The notes: generated by a model not told the origin, from the letters alone. 64,000 nucleotides of DNA from Ichthyophis bannanicus (GCA_033557465.1 CM066033.1:590084438-590148437); one strand, 5' to 3'; shown: positions 42,925-54,002, counted from the stretch's first letter. Program-made: numbers and translations.

Positions 42925-43480
42925 TCCAGCACCTCCATATTCAGCATCTCTTCTCTCTCATCTCACCAGCAACCCTCCAATGTCAAACATCTCCTGTCTC
43001 CCTCCTCCTTCCCATGTCCAGCATTCCTTCTGTTTCCATAGTTCCCCCCCATGACATCTCTCATGTGTTTCCCTAGCTGACCCCCAAAGGCCATCATTTC
43101 CTGTCTCATCAGTCATCTTCCTACCCATGTCAAGCACCTCCTGTCTCCCTGCCGAGTACCCACACACGTCAAGCTGTCTACCTCCCTCTCCAGTCCAACA
43201 AATCCTCCGTCTCCCTCATTCCCCCTCCCTCTCCAATCCAACATATCCTCAGTCTCCCTCGTTCCTCCTCCCCCATGTCCAAAATATCCCATCTTTGTTC
43301 TCCTCGCCCATGTCCAGTATATCCTGTCTCCCTCGTTCCCCCTCCCCAAATGTCCAGCATATCCTGTCCCCCTCATTCCCCCTCCCCAATGTCCAGCATA
43401 TCCTGTGTCTCTTTGCCCTGCACCACAACACCAGGCATCTCCCTGCCAAAAAAAAACAATTCTATCCCAAATCATGTCAA
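42925..43480. repeat. CT-rich block 2 with degenerate ~42-bp minisatellite
   Basis: From about 43188 to 43420 units of roughly 35-45 bp recur with 'tgtccagcatatcctgtc' and 'ctccctcgttccccctcc'. The rest is CT-rich. Long frames on both strands here are artefacts. Confidence 0.75.
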
Positions 43481-43696
43481 GCGTCATCTTTATTTCCCCT
43501 TCCCTGGTGGCCTAGCATCCACCTCGCCTTTTATTTATTTATTTGGCCTTCCACCTCCTTGCTGATCAAACATCTTCCCCCAGACCTGCACCATCTTGTA
43601 GACAAAAATTAAATTGAAATCCTAAGAAGCCAGGCTCTGCACGCTGTGCAACACCAGAGAAATAAACTAATGCAGTTCCTCCTGTACAGTGCAAAA
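43481..43696. other. no gene seen
   Basis: CT-rich block tapering into mixed sequence up to the DIRS-B left end. Confidence 0.45.
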
Positions 43697-43861
43697 GAAG
43701 TAATTAGACCTTACCTGCTAATTAGTGTTCCTGAAGGATCTCCAGTCCAGTCCCTTTCTTCTGGGTTGTGCTACTCTTCCTGTAGCTTGGAGACTGAGTA
43801 CATCATTCTTTGATGACATCAGGATATATATATCACTGGCACCACCCACCAGCTTCAGTAT
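43697..43861 (-). repeat. DIRS-B 3' terminal repeat
   Basis: Outer extension 'gaagtaattagacc...cctgaagga' (43697-43740) then the shared ITR beginning 'tctccagtccagtcccttt' and ending 'cagcttcagtat'. Confidence 0.9.
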
Positions 43862-44164
43862 CCTGTTGACAAAGCAAACTTAACGGAGAGACAACTAAGC
43901 AAATGAACTAATAACTGTAATGCTATAAACAGAACCACACCTCCCCCTCCCAGGACAGGGATATCCCAACCCCCCTAGAGGAAGAGGCTTACCTGAACAG
44001 GCTCTTACCAAATTCAATAGCAATCCTGATATCTGGGCTTTGCGACCGCCTATTCCGCTCCGTTACCGAAACCTGAGTAACTCCAGGCAAAGACAACTCC
44101 CAAAGGTTCCAACCATCCCCCTGAATCGCTTCAGAACGGTACTATCTGCTCCTTGGGAGGGATC

Positions 44165-44262
44165 AGGGACTGGACTGGAGATCCTTCAGGAACACTAATT
44201 AGCAGGTAAGGTCTAATTACTTCTTCCTAAGCATCTCTCCAGTCCAGTCCCTTTCTTCTGGG
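44165..44262 (-). repeat. DIRS-B internal complementary region
   Basis: 44165-44226 is the exact or near-exact complement of 43697-43757; 44226-44262 ('cctaagcatctctccagtcc') is the complement of the right end (48395-48429). The fusion of the two end sequences at about 44226 is the signature of a DIRS circle-junction template. Confidence 0.9.
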
Positions 44263-45175
44263 ATGTAAGAGAGCAGTTCAAGCATGGGCCTGCCAAACAG
44301 GACCGAAGCACCGCTCTCCCAAAACTGGCATCTGTCGCTGCCTGCACATCCAACCTGTAGTGCTTGGCGAAGGTATGCAGAGAAGACCAAATAGCTGCCC
44401 TACAAATGTCCAGCGGAGGAACTAAACTAAACTCCGCCCACGAAGCGGCTTGAGCCCGCGTAGAATGAGCTCGGAAACCGACCAGGACTTGCCTTCCTTT
44501 TAGGATGTACGCTGAAGCAATGGCCTCCCTTGGCCGCCGCTTCTCCCTTGCGCGGCCCTCCGAATAAAACAAATGCTCCGACTTGCGGAATAACTTTGTA
44601 CGCTTGAGATAACGCTTCAGAATTCTTCACACGTCCAGGCGGTGCAACCGCGCATCTCCCTCCCCCCTGCCCCAAACCGGCAAAAGAAGAGAGAGACACC
44701 GACTGATTTATATGAAACGGAGTGACGACCTTGGGAAAAACGACAGAACTGTCCGCAAAATGACCTTCTCTTTGAAGAAAACGAGGAAGGGCGGACAACA
44801 CGACAACGCTTGCAACTTAGACACCCGCCTGGCTGAGCAAATAGCCACTAGAAAAATGGTCTTAAGCGTCAAATCCTTTAGTGACGCACCTTCCTCTGGT
44901 TCGTTCAGCACACCCGCCAAGGAATCCAACACTAGACTGAGATCCCAAGGAGGCACCATCGACCTCTGTTGCGGCCGAACGCGCCTTATTGCCTTCAGAA
45001 ATCGGACAATATCTGGGTGTTCGCCAAACGCTTTGCCCATAATCTTGCCCCTGTAATACGAGATAACTGCTACCTGCACCCGCAAGGAGTTGGCTGCCAA
45101 GCCCTTCTCAAAACCGGCCTGCAAAAATTCCAGCACCTCCGAAACGGCAACTTTCAAGGGGGTCTCTTCTGCCAA
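44263..45175 (-). pseudogene. DIRS-B tyrosine recombinase, frameshifted
   Basis: From 45175: VLEFLQAGFEKGLAANSLRVQ (SAM-like/core-binding helix pattern), AVISYYRGKIMG, IRRVRPQQRSMVPPWDLSLVL, then FLVAICSARRVSKLQALSC with the first catalytic Arg. A frameshift near 44800 and another near 44570 lead to RAHSTRAQAASWAEF (H-x2-R) and WSSLHTFAKHYRLD with the nucleophilic Tyr (about 44350). All catalytic positions can be found. The domain differs from the family A YR throughout. Confidence 0.8.
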
Positions 45176-45260
45176 ACTTCAAACCAGTTCTCAAAAATGT
45201 GCCATACTCTCATATACGCTAAACAGGTGGAACGCTTGCGCACTTTTAACAAGGTCGAAA

Positions 45261-46190
45261 TCACTGCCCCTGAATATCCTCTTTTACATAGCTTTGCCCT
45301 TTCAACAGCCAGGCCGTAAGCGAGAACCGATCCACTTGCGGCATTCTCAGTGGACCTTGCCTGAGAAGATCCTTTCTTACCGGGAGGCGCCTAGGATGAT
45401 CTGCCAGTAACCGAATGAGATCGGCATTCCACAGCCTCCGCGGCCAGTCTGGAGCTATCAGGACCCCCAAGCCCTGATGCGCCTCTCTCCTTTGAAGAAC
45501 CTTGCCTATGAGCGCCCACGGAGGGAACACATACAGCAACCCCTTTGTGGGCCACCATTGAACTAAGGCATTTAGGTCCTCTGACATCCTTTCCTTTCTT
45601 CTGCTGAAGAATAGACTCATCTTGGCTGACTCCCAGCGCGCCACCAGGTCCATAATAGGCGATCCCCAGCGGTGCTCCACCTGCTTGTATACCTCCTGGC
45701 TGAGTTCCCACTTGCCATGATCCACCTTGCAACTGCTGAGGTAGTCGGCCGTGACGTTGTCCACTCCGGCCACGTGTTGAGACGACAGAGCTAACAGATG
45801 AGCCTCGGCCCATAGTAAGAGGCTTTCTGCCTCCTCTTCCAGTAGAGGGCTGCTCGTGCCGCCTTGACAGTTGAGGTAGGCCATCGCTGTCACATTGTCT
45901 CAAAGAACTCTGACCGCCCTCCTGAGAACCCAACGCAGGAATGCTCTGAGAGCCAGGGAAACCACCTGTAACTCCAACCTGTTGATGGGCCACTGAGATT
46001 CCTGGACACTCCAAAGTCCCTGAACAAAGTGACCCTCACAGTGCACTCCCCAGCCGGACAGGCTCGCGTCCGTCATCACCTGAACCCACAGTGGAGATTC
46101 AAGGGGCATTCCCTTCTTTAGATTCCCCGGAGAGAGCCACAACTGTAGGCTCTCCTTGGTCGCTGGCACACAGGGGAGTGCCACCAACAA
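45261..46190 (-). pseudogene. DIRS-B RNase H, frameshifted
   Basis: VMTDASLSGWGVHCEGH near 46060-46090 (first Asp), NRLELQVVSLALRAFL (Glu), then after a frameshift at about 45895 the DN(V/I)TAMAYLNCQGG strand (second Asp) and AGVDNVTADYLSS (last Asp). Downstream VLIAPDWPRRLWNADL near 45440-45490 corresponds to LIAPHWPRQ in family A. One frameshift only. Confidence 0.78.
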
Positions 46191-46897
46191 GGGCTGGCTC
46201 TGAGGGACCAGCGATGTAGCAGAGATCGCTCCAGCAGATGCATGTGGGCCCTGGCCCAGGGAACCAGCTCAAATGTCGCTGCCATGGTCCCCAGAACCTC
46301 CATGCCGAGGGTGCCTGCCGAGCTATAAACTCTCGCACTAGGCGTCAGAGGCTCTGTCCTCTGAACTTGCAGGAACCTTGCCCGCGAGTGTGTCGAAACA
46401 ACCCCCAAATACTGCTGTACTGCAACTATCACCGACTTCAGAGTTTCCATACGAAAATGAGGCACCTGAAGACAGCGATTGACTCGCTTGAGGTCTAAAA
46501 TCGGACGTAGGGAACCTTCCTTCTTTGGTACAACGAAATAAATGGAGTATCGACCACAGCCGCACTGATCTTTTGGCACTGGTACGACCGCTCCTAAGGC
46601 TAAAAGTCTTGTCAAGGTCTCCTCCACCGCTACCCGCTTGGCCAGTGATTTGCAAGGAGACTGGACAAATGAGGGGAGAAGCGGCCTCGCAAACTCTAGG
46701 GTGTAACCGTCTCGTACAACCTCCAAGACCCATTGGTCGGACATGACCCGGGCCCATGAGGGAAAGAACTGCCGTATACATCCTCCTACTGGCAGAACCA
46801 CCCCCCCCCCCCCCCGAGCCCCCGCTGTCTCATTGTGGTTTTCTCGGGCACATTCTCCAATCAAAGCCGGCAACTCTTCCCGATGAAAAACTCTCAC
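46191..46897 (-). pseudogene. DIRS-B RT with palm deleted
   Basis: From 46897: RVMSDQWVLEVVRDGYTLEF, CGRYSIYFVVPKKEGSLRPIL, LKRVNRCLQVPHFRMETLKSV, then directly QQYLGVV and a thumb-like part (TLGMEVLGTMAATFELVPWARAHM region). The LDLKDAY and YLDD palm motifs between them are absent. The frame stays open across the deletion join for a while, so the deletion may be clean. No polymerase activity is possible from this copy. Confidence 0.72.
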
Positions 46898-47400
46898 AAT
46901 TCTCGCCTGTTCTTCCGGAATCTCACCTTCCTCTAGCTCATTCTCCTCTTCCCCATCTCTCGATCCGAGGCCTTTTTTTCTAGTGCCTCCGAACCAGGGG
47001 AAAGGGGTTCGTCTTCCACCTCCGTTCTAGAACGCTTGGAGAGCATGTCCTTTTCTATAATCGACTTGCTCTCCGCCTCACGCTTCTGTGTGCATTCCTG
47101 ATCCCCCTGTTGACACACACAGAAGGCCTTGTGTAGAAGCAGGACAAACTCCAGAGAAAAACCTCCACAGAGACCTTCATCCCCTGCAGAAGTCCCGGGC
47201 TGTGGCTGAGATGGGCCTTACTGCTCCGAATCCAAGACCAGGAGAGAGCTCTCCCTGAGGAGTCCCACTAAGACCTCTCCTGAATCTTGAGACACAGATT
47301 CTAGTTGATTCTGGGGCCCGCTATCCTGGAGCCCTTGTTCAACCGAGGCTGCCTCCAAGGCGCAGTCTCTACAGGCACCTGTGTCCGAAACATTTCTCCC
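46898..47400 (-). pseudogene. DIRS-B gag remnant
   Basis: Short frames rich in Glu/Ser/Lys with a C-x2-C (ACRDCALEAASVEQG near 47345-47375) and a second Cys-rich piece (CVCQQGDQEC near 47090-47120). Interrupted by a stop near 47220. Much shorter than family A gag, so probably deleted; assignment is by position. Confidence 0.4.
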
Positions 47401-47470
47401 TTTTTTTTTTTTTTTTAAAACAGCAAGGGAATCCCAAAAAAATAAAGAAAACCACTGACTTTACCTATAC

Positions 47471-47512
<42 letters not shown>

Positions 47513-47551
47513 TAATGCAGTATATATATCTTTCAATATATATCAACATGT

Positions 47552-47589
<38 letters not shown>

Positions 47590-47620
47590 TACATATATAT
47601 ATATATACATACATACATTT
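47401..47620. repeat. poly-T and (TA)n/(TATACA)n microsatellite
   Basis: T run at 47401-47416, then two long AT dinucleotide tracts (about 47477-47510 and 47552-47610). Lies in the DIRS-B 5' region. Confidence 0.95.
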
Positions 47621-48298
47621 CAGAGAAAAAGTATTTAAAATGTTGCAGAACCAACTTTTCTGCCCTCTGCACTGCAGTTTCTCAAACAAACAGCTTTCCC
47701 CCCTTAAAGCAAGGCTGCCTGCTTGCTGCCCTGCCACGCAACCGGCCTACTACTCCGGTGCGCAAAAAACTTGCGAAACTAACAGGGAGACCAAAACTTA
47801 ACTTTCCCTTTCAGATCCGGTCTCGCCGAGAGACTTCACCAGAGCCGCGGGATCACCCACTGCCTCCGCAGCTAGCCTGCCCCGCTCTGCTGCACTCTCT
47901 TACCTTGTCGACCGCTGCTCTTATGCCTCAGCCTTCCCACCCTCATGCTCAGCCGCCTCTAGGGCTTCGGCAACGAAGGGGAGGCAGCGCGGGAGGCCCT
48001 TCACGCGGCGGATCAGGCAGCACTGCAACCTTGCCGGACCGCCGCCGTAGCGATTACTCTTTTTTTTTTTTGCACAGCACTGCCTCGGGCCGCGGCAAAC
48101 CTCCTCCGATCCCACTCTGAATGTGAGGAAAAGGGGAGGGGGAGGCAGAGAAGAATCTCACTGGTATTCTGACAGTAAAATAAACAAAATTATATAGGAT
48201 TAGGAAAATAAATGAAACAAAATCCCTTCTAAACCTCTCCAGTAAGCCCCTTTCTTTTCTGGCTTACTGCTCTCCTTCAGCTGCATTGGAGACTGAGT
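47621..48298 (-). other. DIRS-B 5' leader region
   Basis: No clear protein. 48235-48298 ('ctccagtaagcccctttc' to 'ttggagactgagta') looks like a further, plus-oriented ITR copy facing the 5' ITR, forming a hairpin-like end. Confidence 0.5.
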
Positions 48299-48429
48299 AT
48301 ACTGAAGCTGGTGGGTGGTGCCAGTGATATACATATCCTGATGTCATCAAAGAATGACATACTCATTCTCCAAGCTGCAGGAAGAGGAGCACAATCCAGA
48401 AGGGACTGGACTGGAGAGACGCTTAGGAA
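48299..48429 (-). repeat. DIRS-B 5' terminal repeat
   Basis: Inverted match of 43738-43861 with an outer extension ending 'gagacgcttaggaa'. Confidence 0.9.
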
Positions 48430-49479
48430 TATAAAGATGGCACATATCAAATCCAAAAACTGATATATATTTCAGTCATTAAACTGAAAATAAGTTCTTT
48501 ACCTTTGTGACTGGCTATTTTAATTTTTCTAATTGCCTTGGTCCTAGTGTCTGGTTTACGCGCCCTCTGTCTTCTCTCAACTCTCTTTTCTAGAGTCTGC
48601 AGTCCATCTGCCACTTCACTTCCCTCTTGACTTCTTCACTTGCTCTCCTACATCCATCTCTATACATTGATCTTTTCCTCTCAGATTTCTTCCATTTATA
48701 ATTTCTCATTCAGATGTCACTCCTTTTCCTCCTTACTGTCCAGTCCCTAATTCCTCACTTTTTACTGCATCCATTATAGCTCTCCAGCCCTTATCCTAAC
48801 CTCCCACTCTCCACCTCTTTCCCCCTCCTATTCCCCTGTCTTTCTTAACTCTTGCCAGAATCTTCCCCACTCTCCCTATTTCCCCACATCTAGCATATCT
48901 CCTTTGGCACTTCCTCCCCATGTTTGGCATCACTCCTCTATCTCTTTATATTCTTCTCTATATTCAGCATCACCATTGTCTTCTAATGTCTCCACATCCC
49001 CATTCAGCATCTCCTCAGTCTCCCTCCACTCCCATAGTGCAGATTCCCCATTTCTCTTTCTTCCCCTTGCCCTGCATTGATCCACAAAACCCCCCTCCCC
49101 AATATGTGTACCAGGTGTTTATGTTCAAATCCAGCACTCATCTCCCCATTGCTGCTGCCAGCAATCAAAGATAGCACAGGTACGTGCAGGCATCAAAGGC
49201 CCTACCAACCCTCCCTGTCCCATCCCCTTTGACACATCCTTATCACATCAGAGGGGACAGGAACGGGGTGACCGGCAGGGTCTTAGGGGTACACACATCT
49301 GTATTAGAAAGACTTCACACCTGTACTCTCTTTGATTGCTGCCGCCAGCGGGGATGAGGGCTGGAGTTGAAGTGAAGTGGCCACTGATTGAGAGTGATCA
49401 CCTTACTTTGTGTTGCTTTGCTCTGCTAAACACCCGATTGAACATTGTGCTCAGAGGATGGGCAGTTGCTCTATCGCAA
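48430..49479. other. CT-rich block 3 and unclassified sequence
   Basis: 48600-49120 is CT-rich with 'cagcatctcct' words like blocks 1 and 2. 49140-49470 has no recognised element. Confidence 0.5.
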
Positions 49480-49545
49480 CCCCAAATGAGGGCTCTGCGA
49501 CCTCATTTGGGGTCACGACCCACAGTTTGGGAACCACTGATATAA
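49480..49545. repeat. hAT-type transposon end fragment
   Basis: The end reads 'cacagtttgggaaccactga'. With 'ggggtcacgaccc' before it, this matches the terminal pattern CAGTGGTTCCCAAA...GGGTCGC of hAT elements in reverse. An internal near-palindrome 'ccccaaatgag...ctcatttgggg' is present. Confidence 0.55.
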
Positions 49546-49554
49546 AGAAACCTT

Positions 49555-49690
49555 TTTTATTTATTTAACATTTTTTTATACCACCTTCTTATAATCAAGG
49601 CAGTTTACATTGTAACTACAATTTTACAGAGAACTTGCGATAAATACAGCTATCAATTTAAACCATTACTGGACTAATAATGCAATGAGA
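49555..49690 (-). repeat. L2-like 3' tail
   Basis: 'ttatttatttaacatttttt' then 'ataccaccttcttataatca', the same kind of end as at 40031 and 59090. Confidence 0.55.
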
Positions 49691-49766
49691 GGGAGGGCAT
49701 GGGAAGATACTGGGCTACAAAAGGGTGGGGGGTTGAGAGAGGGGGAGACAATGGAGAAATGACAGG

Positions 49767-50348
49767 TGTGGTGGCCAAAATGTTCCTGAGCCCCTAGAAA
49801 TAGGAAAAAAACACATTTTTACCTTAAGGGAGAGAAACAGGAAGCAGGGCTGTGAAACTCAAACTGCTCCTGAACAGAAAAAACCTCATCCAGTTCCTAG
49901 CTGCAAGCCACGCCCTAGCTCAGAAACAAGCTGTAAGGCTAATGAGAGCCAACTGAGGGGGCAGCATGAGGCTACAGCTCAAATACATTCAGAGAGAGTC
50001 CCTAGGGGATTAGAAAAGGAGGAGGCAGCAACAGGAGTCGCGGAGACAGGAGGAGAGAAGGAGTTCCCAGGGGAGGAGCTACCAGAGGGGCAGAACACAG
50101 CAGAAGTCCAAACGTGCTGGAAGGAGGAGGAAGCTTCAGGGCAGCTGGAGAGAAAGATTTCCCAGGACAGCCCAGGGGAGGAGAAGGAACTGCTGAGACA
50201 GACTTCTAAGAGAAGCCCAGCCTCAGAGGACACTGTGGGATCTGCTGGAGCCCTCAGGGGAAAAAAACATAAGCCAGGAAGAACCAAGAGTGCAGAGGAG
50301 TTGCTTTGGAGCCTGGAGGCAGGAGATTCCCAACTGAAAGAGCCCTAA
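49767..50348 (+). CDS. LTR-embedded reading frame, family 2
   Basis: Open from the first LTR base (TGT GGT GGC) for 193 codons to TAA at 50346-50348, with no ATG in frame. The product is Glu/Ser/Lys/Gln-rich and hydrophilic. In another frame 50498-50701 reads on to a C-terminus with ESSAMECSLCHKTS, which resembles ESVYMDCSLSKLLW at the end of the family 1 frame. So both families may carry related C-terminal coding, with family 2 frameshifted. The function is unknown; a chance frame in a GA-rich LTR cannot be excluded. Confidence 0.4.
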   Translation, partial: CGGQNVPEPLEIGKKHIFTLRERNRKQGCETQTAPEQKKPHPVPSCKPRPSSETSCKANESQLRGQHEATAQIHSERVPRGLEKEEAATGVAETGGEKEFPGEELPEGQNTAEVQTCWKEEEASGQLERKISQDSPGEEKELLRQTSKRSPASEDTVGSAGALRGKKHKPGRTKSAEELLWSLEAGDSQLKEP

Positions 50349-51155
50349 ATGAGGACACTTTTACTGCAAGCCAAAGGCTTGTTGGAAGCTTACCTGTTAC
50401 AAGCAGAACCGTGAGTAACCCTGTGTCCAACAGCAAGTTAAGCCAGCTACAGACAATAAGCCAGTTAATGAGAGAGAGAGAATTGCCCATGTAGGCTGAG
50501 AATTCTATAGGAAAGGAGAAGTCTTGCTGGAAGAAAATTCTTGAGCTGTTAGAAAGGGCGGAGCCGGGGTTTACACGGAGAAGTTTAAACCACGATACTG
50601 AAGAGTCAGCTGTAGAAGAAATGCAGACAGAAAGCTATGCTTCGGACATTGATTCAGAATCCTCTGCAATGGAATGTTCTTTGTGTCACAAGACAAGTTA
50701 AATGTTTGAGCATTATAGAGTGTGAAGCTCAAAGAACTGCATTAGCCAGTAAAGAAAAAGAAACGGGCTGGACAGTGTTTTAAAGCCTTGTTTGCTTTTA
50801 GAAATGTTTTTCCTTGAATGAAGCCAGAAAGTTTATTCTGAATGTTGGAAAGTTTCAAGAAGGGTAAACTGGCATTTATGTTTAAAGGCTGGAAGAAGTA
50901 ATGAAAGCCTGATTTGTTAATTCTGGAAGTGGTAGAAGCTATTTGTGTTAGGAGAAGAAATCCTATCTTTTTTCTTTCTTCTTGCCCTTGCGCTGAGCTT
51001 TCTAAAAGCTCTGTATGGAGTAGTAGTAAAAATCAATAAATTTTCCTGTGCTTGCCTTATGCCTCTCGGACCTCAATTTATTTGAAAACCCACAACTACA
51101 AAAAGAGCGCTCACCCTGCCTTAGGCAACTGCCTAGGGTGGTGCAGAAGGCCACA
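49767..51155 (+). mobile_element. solo LTR, family 2
   Basis: A 1389-bp unit starting TGTGGTGGCC and ending GAAGGCCACA, so the ends form a short inverted TGTGG/CCACA. It is flanked by CAGG on both sides (49763-49766, 51156-51159). AATAAA lies at 51035-51040, 115 bp from the end. Layout (long frame, non-coding middle, poly-A signal, short 3' part) parallels family 1, but overall sequence differs. There is no second copy in the window, so borders rest on the duplication and ends. Confidence 0.65.
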
Positions 51156-51159
51156 CAGG

Positions 51160-52348
51160 ATACATGGGGGGGGGAGGCCAGGGGGGTTGGTCAAAGAAAT
51201 CAGTGAGAGGAGAATGGCGGATAGAGTAGTAATGGGGAATGGGTGAAAGATAGAAGAGAATAAGATGCTCGTGAAGGAGTGAGACAGGAAGAGAGCTAGG
51301 AGACATGGGACGGGCAGAAGATGAGAGAAGGGGATGGAAAGTTAATAGGGATGGGAAAATTAAAAAGGAGATTGAGAACTGGAGGATGAGGTGAAATTTG
51401 AGTGGACAGATGTAGAAAAAGAAAGAAATGGAGGACAGAAATAAAAGGGAATAATTGATATGTCAGAGACAGATGAAGGGAGGGAACAGAGGAAAACAGG
51501 AGGAGAAAGGAAAAAGAACAAATGAATGACAGACATTGAAAAGAGAGAGAGAAAGCAGAAGAGAGAAACTGTGACTAACTTGACTGTAAAAGTAAAATGC
51601 TTAAACAAAGGTAGAAAAAAAGTATTTTATTTTTAATGTATTAACTGGAAACATTAGCTTTGGAAAATGTGCATTGTGGATGTCTTTATATTGTGTTCAG
51701 TACAAGAGGAAATGCATTCCTTTTTTTTATTTTTTCAGTGTTGCAGTACCCACTGAATTTGACTTCTTGAGGTTCCCAGTTCTTTTTGTTTTCATATTTC
51801 TATTTCTAATTTGTGGTTCCTTGTTCTCTAATTGGCGAAGGTCTGTCTGTTTTGCATATGACCAAGATGCAGTATTATCATGTACTGTAGTTTCTGTGTA
51901 GAGATCTGTAGTAGTCCATCTTGTCCTGTTTTACCAGTAATAGATGTATTGGTGTTCTAAGGCCCAATAAAATATATGTAGCACTGCCTCTCCATACTTA
52001 GGGATTTTGCTGTTTGAATCACAGGAACTAGTGCTGCTGAGGTATGGCAGGTTTGCTACATGTGTCAGTAGGAATTTTTTTTTTTAGTCTGTGTGTCATT
52101 TCATAATGTGCCTAGAGAGATTTATGTTGCTGTTACTCAGATGTGAGAATCAGAGTATTTCTTGTATGGTGATTTCCATGGAGAAATGTCCATGTGCCTA
52201 GTGCTGATTTGCGCCTGTTGTTGGGGGGGAGGGGGGGGAGGTAGGGCTTTTGTGGATGCAGAACATGTTTACATTTAACTCATAAGACCTGCTATACCCT
52301 GTGTTGAACCAAACGTCCATGAAGATCAAGTGACACACATGTGAGTAA
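51160..52348. other. no gene seen
   Basis: 51160-51600 is GA-rich; 51600-52340 is AT-rich mixed sequence with a G run at about 52223-52240. Nothing recognised. Confidence 0.45.
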
Positions 52349-52532
52349 AGCACAGTTACTTACCTGTAACAGGTGATCTCTGGGAACAGCAGGAAATACT
52401 TCACATATGGGTACATCGGTACCGACGGAGCCTGCGCGGGAACGCTCCCCAGCGTCCAGAAAGAAATCTTTTGGGAGCATCCCACACGCATGCGCGCTGC
52501 CTTCCCGCCCATTCACTTCCCTCTCATCAGTT
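52349..52532 (-). repeat. DIRS A6 3' terminal inverted repeat
   Basis: Inverted match of 58696-58855 ('cttttgggagcatcccaca', 'cgcatgcgcgctgcc'). It carries TACCTGTAACAGGTG at 52361-52375 in the outer extension. Confidence 0.88.
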
Positions 52533-52627
52533 GGGTTTGTAGCTGAGACCAAAGGAGGGAAGTAGACAAATTAGAGAGAGAGAGAGAGAAAACAACTCCT
52601 AGGGGAGGTGGGTGGGTTGTGAAGACT

Positions 52628-52720
52628 TATTCCTGCTGTTCCCAGAGATCACCTGTTACAGGTAAGTAACTGTGCTATCTACAGGAACAAGCAGGAATGA
52701 GTCTTCACATATGGGGACTC
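52628..52720 (-). repeat. DIRS A6 internal complementary region
   Basis: CACCTGTTACAGGT at 52650-52663, then 'aagtaactgtgct' fused to 'atctacaggaacaagcagga'. Complements both ends of A6. Confidence 0.82.
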
Positions 52721-54002
52721 CCAAGCTAGAGATGCCCAGAGGAGGTCCCAGCATGTTGCAAATCTAATGGATGGGCCATGCTATTTCCCAGAACCTCAGG
52801 CATCCAAGGGATGGAGGGTAGGAGTTGAATTAAAAAGGGTGTGCTGTGGAACAGCTTGACTAAACAAGGTGTCTAGAGGGGAGTCCTTGTGTAGATCATA
52901 ATTGTAAGGAAATATTGAATTCCAATTTTCTAATGTGGACCTTATTCAAAAGTATTGCAAAAGTGTTTATTGAGGCTAATATGGTCTGCTGCTAAGAGCC
53001 AGTAGATTATCCTCAAAGAAATTACCTCACTGTGAAGTAGAGGAAAATAAATTTTGCAATACAGGCAGAGGTCAGAAGCCTTAATGGCTGGAACTAATCC
53101 CAGAAGAAAAAACGGGGGGAGTTTAATGAGGTTGGACTTTGGAGGAAAGCTGAAGCTTCTGTAGGCCAAAGTTTAAAGCTCTTTGTCCTTGGAGCAGAAT
53201 AAGGCTCTAGGAAAGAGGAGATAAATCTGACTGGTTTGGACGAAAAGGTAGAAATACACCTTGCAGAAAAAGGATGGGTCTTTAAGACCCCTTTATCCAA
53301 ACGAAAGAAAAAAAACATTTGTAGTAGGCGGTGTAGCCTCCAATTTCTTGAAGATCAGTAATGTCTTCCCTAAGTGATGTCACTTAGGATAATGACTTCA
53401 CATGGAGAGCTTCAGATGTAACGTAACCAGAAAGGTTACGGTAAAAGAAGGTATTTTCTAATTACCATAGAAATTGGTTGTCCATTTAAACTCGTATGGT
53501 ATGCTGGAACAGCATCAATATGGACAGTCACAAATCTTTCAGAGTCAGAGATAGATAGATAGATTCACTTAATAACAAGAAGGGGTAAGACCTGCTTGAG
53601 AATATGGATAGAGAATCCCTTTCTGGTTATAAGTGGAAGAGCCATGGAGAAAGTTTCATGGAAACCAGTGGAATGCTCTTCCTTATCAGGAGAGGTCTAG
53701 ATTTTTCTTTTTTTAAATTCTAGCCTTTGAATAACCAGGAATAGAGACCTATGTGAAGGGGTGCAGAGGAGATCCTTAGTCTTAAGACAGCAAGTCTGGA
53801 TCCTTCTATAACTTCAGTGTAGTAGCTGGAGAAGAAGACGCAATATAAGGGGATACGCCATGTTTGCCCCTCTATGAGGGCAATATGAGTATCATGCGTT
53901 CTTTGTTCAGCATAAGCTTCAATGAAGTTTTGGGAATCAGAAGGAAAGCAGTAGACAAGGACCAACTGCAGTGAAAAAGAATGTATCCTTGTTGTTAGAG
54001 TT
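52721..54002 (-). other. DIRS A6 interior, left of LTR
   Basis: By position this should hold YR, but no R/H-x2-R/Y box is readable on the minus strand. Composition is AT-richer than A4. A weak match to the A4 YR end occurs near 52960-52985. No ORF worth calling. Confidence 0.35.

Larger units (their letters stand above)
43697..48429 (-). mobile_element. DIRS family B element with ITRs and ICR
   Basis: A 4.7-kb minus-strand DIRS distinct from family A: no shared terminal sequence and clearly different proteins. Terminal inverted repeats match over about 125 bp (43738-43861 and 48299-48421); each end has a private extension. The ICR at 44165-44262 is complementary to the left end in its left part and to the right end in its right part. 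Order on the minus strand: 5' ITR, short gag, RT (core deleted), RNase H, YR, ICR, 3' ITR. Confidence 0.88.

Noticed and set aside
43113..43612. Frames up to 161 codons on both strands
   Set aside because: CT-rich minisatellite; composition alone keeps them open.
47415..47737. Tyr/Ile-rich frames resembling membrane peptides
   Set aside because: Translation of a (TA)n microsatellite.
48061..48075. Poly-T at 48061 as a LINE tail
   Set aside because: It lies inside the DIRS-B leader with no LINE sequence on either side.
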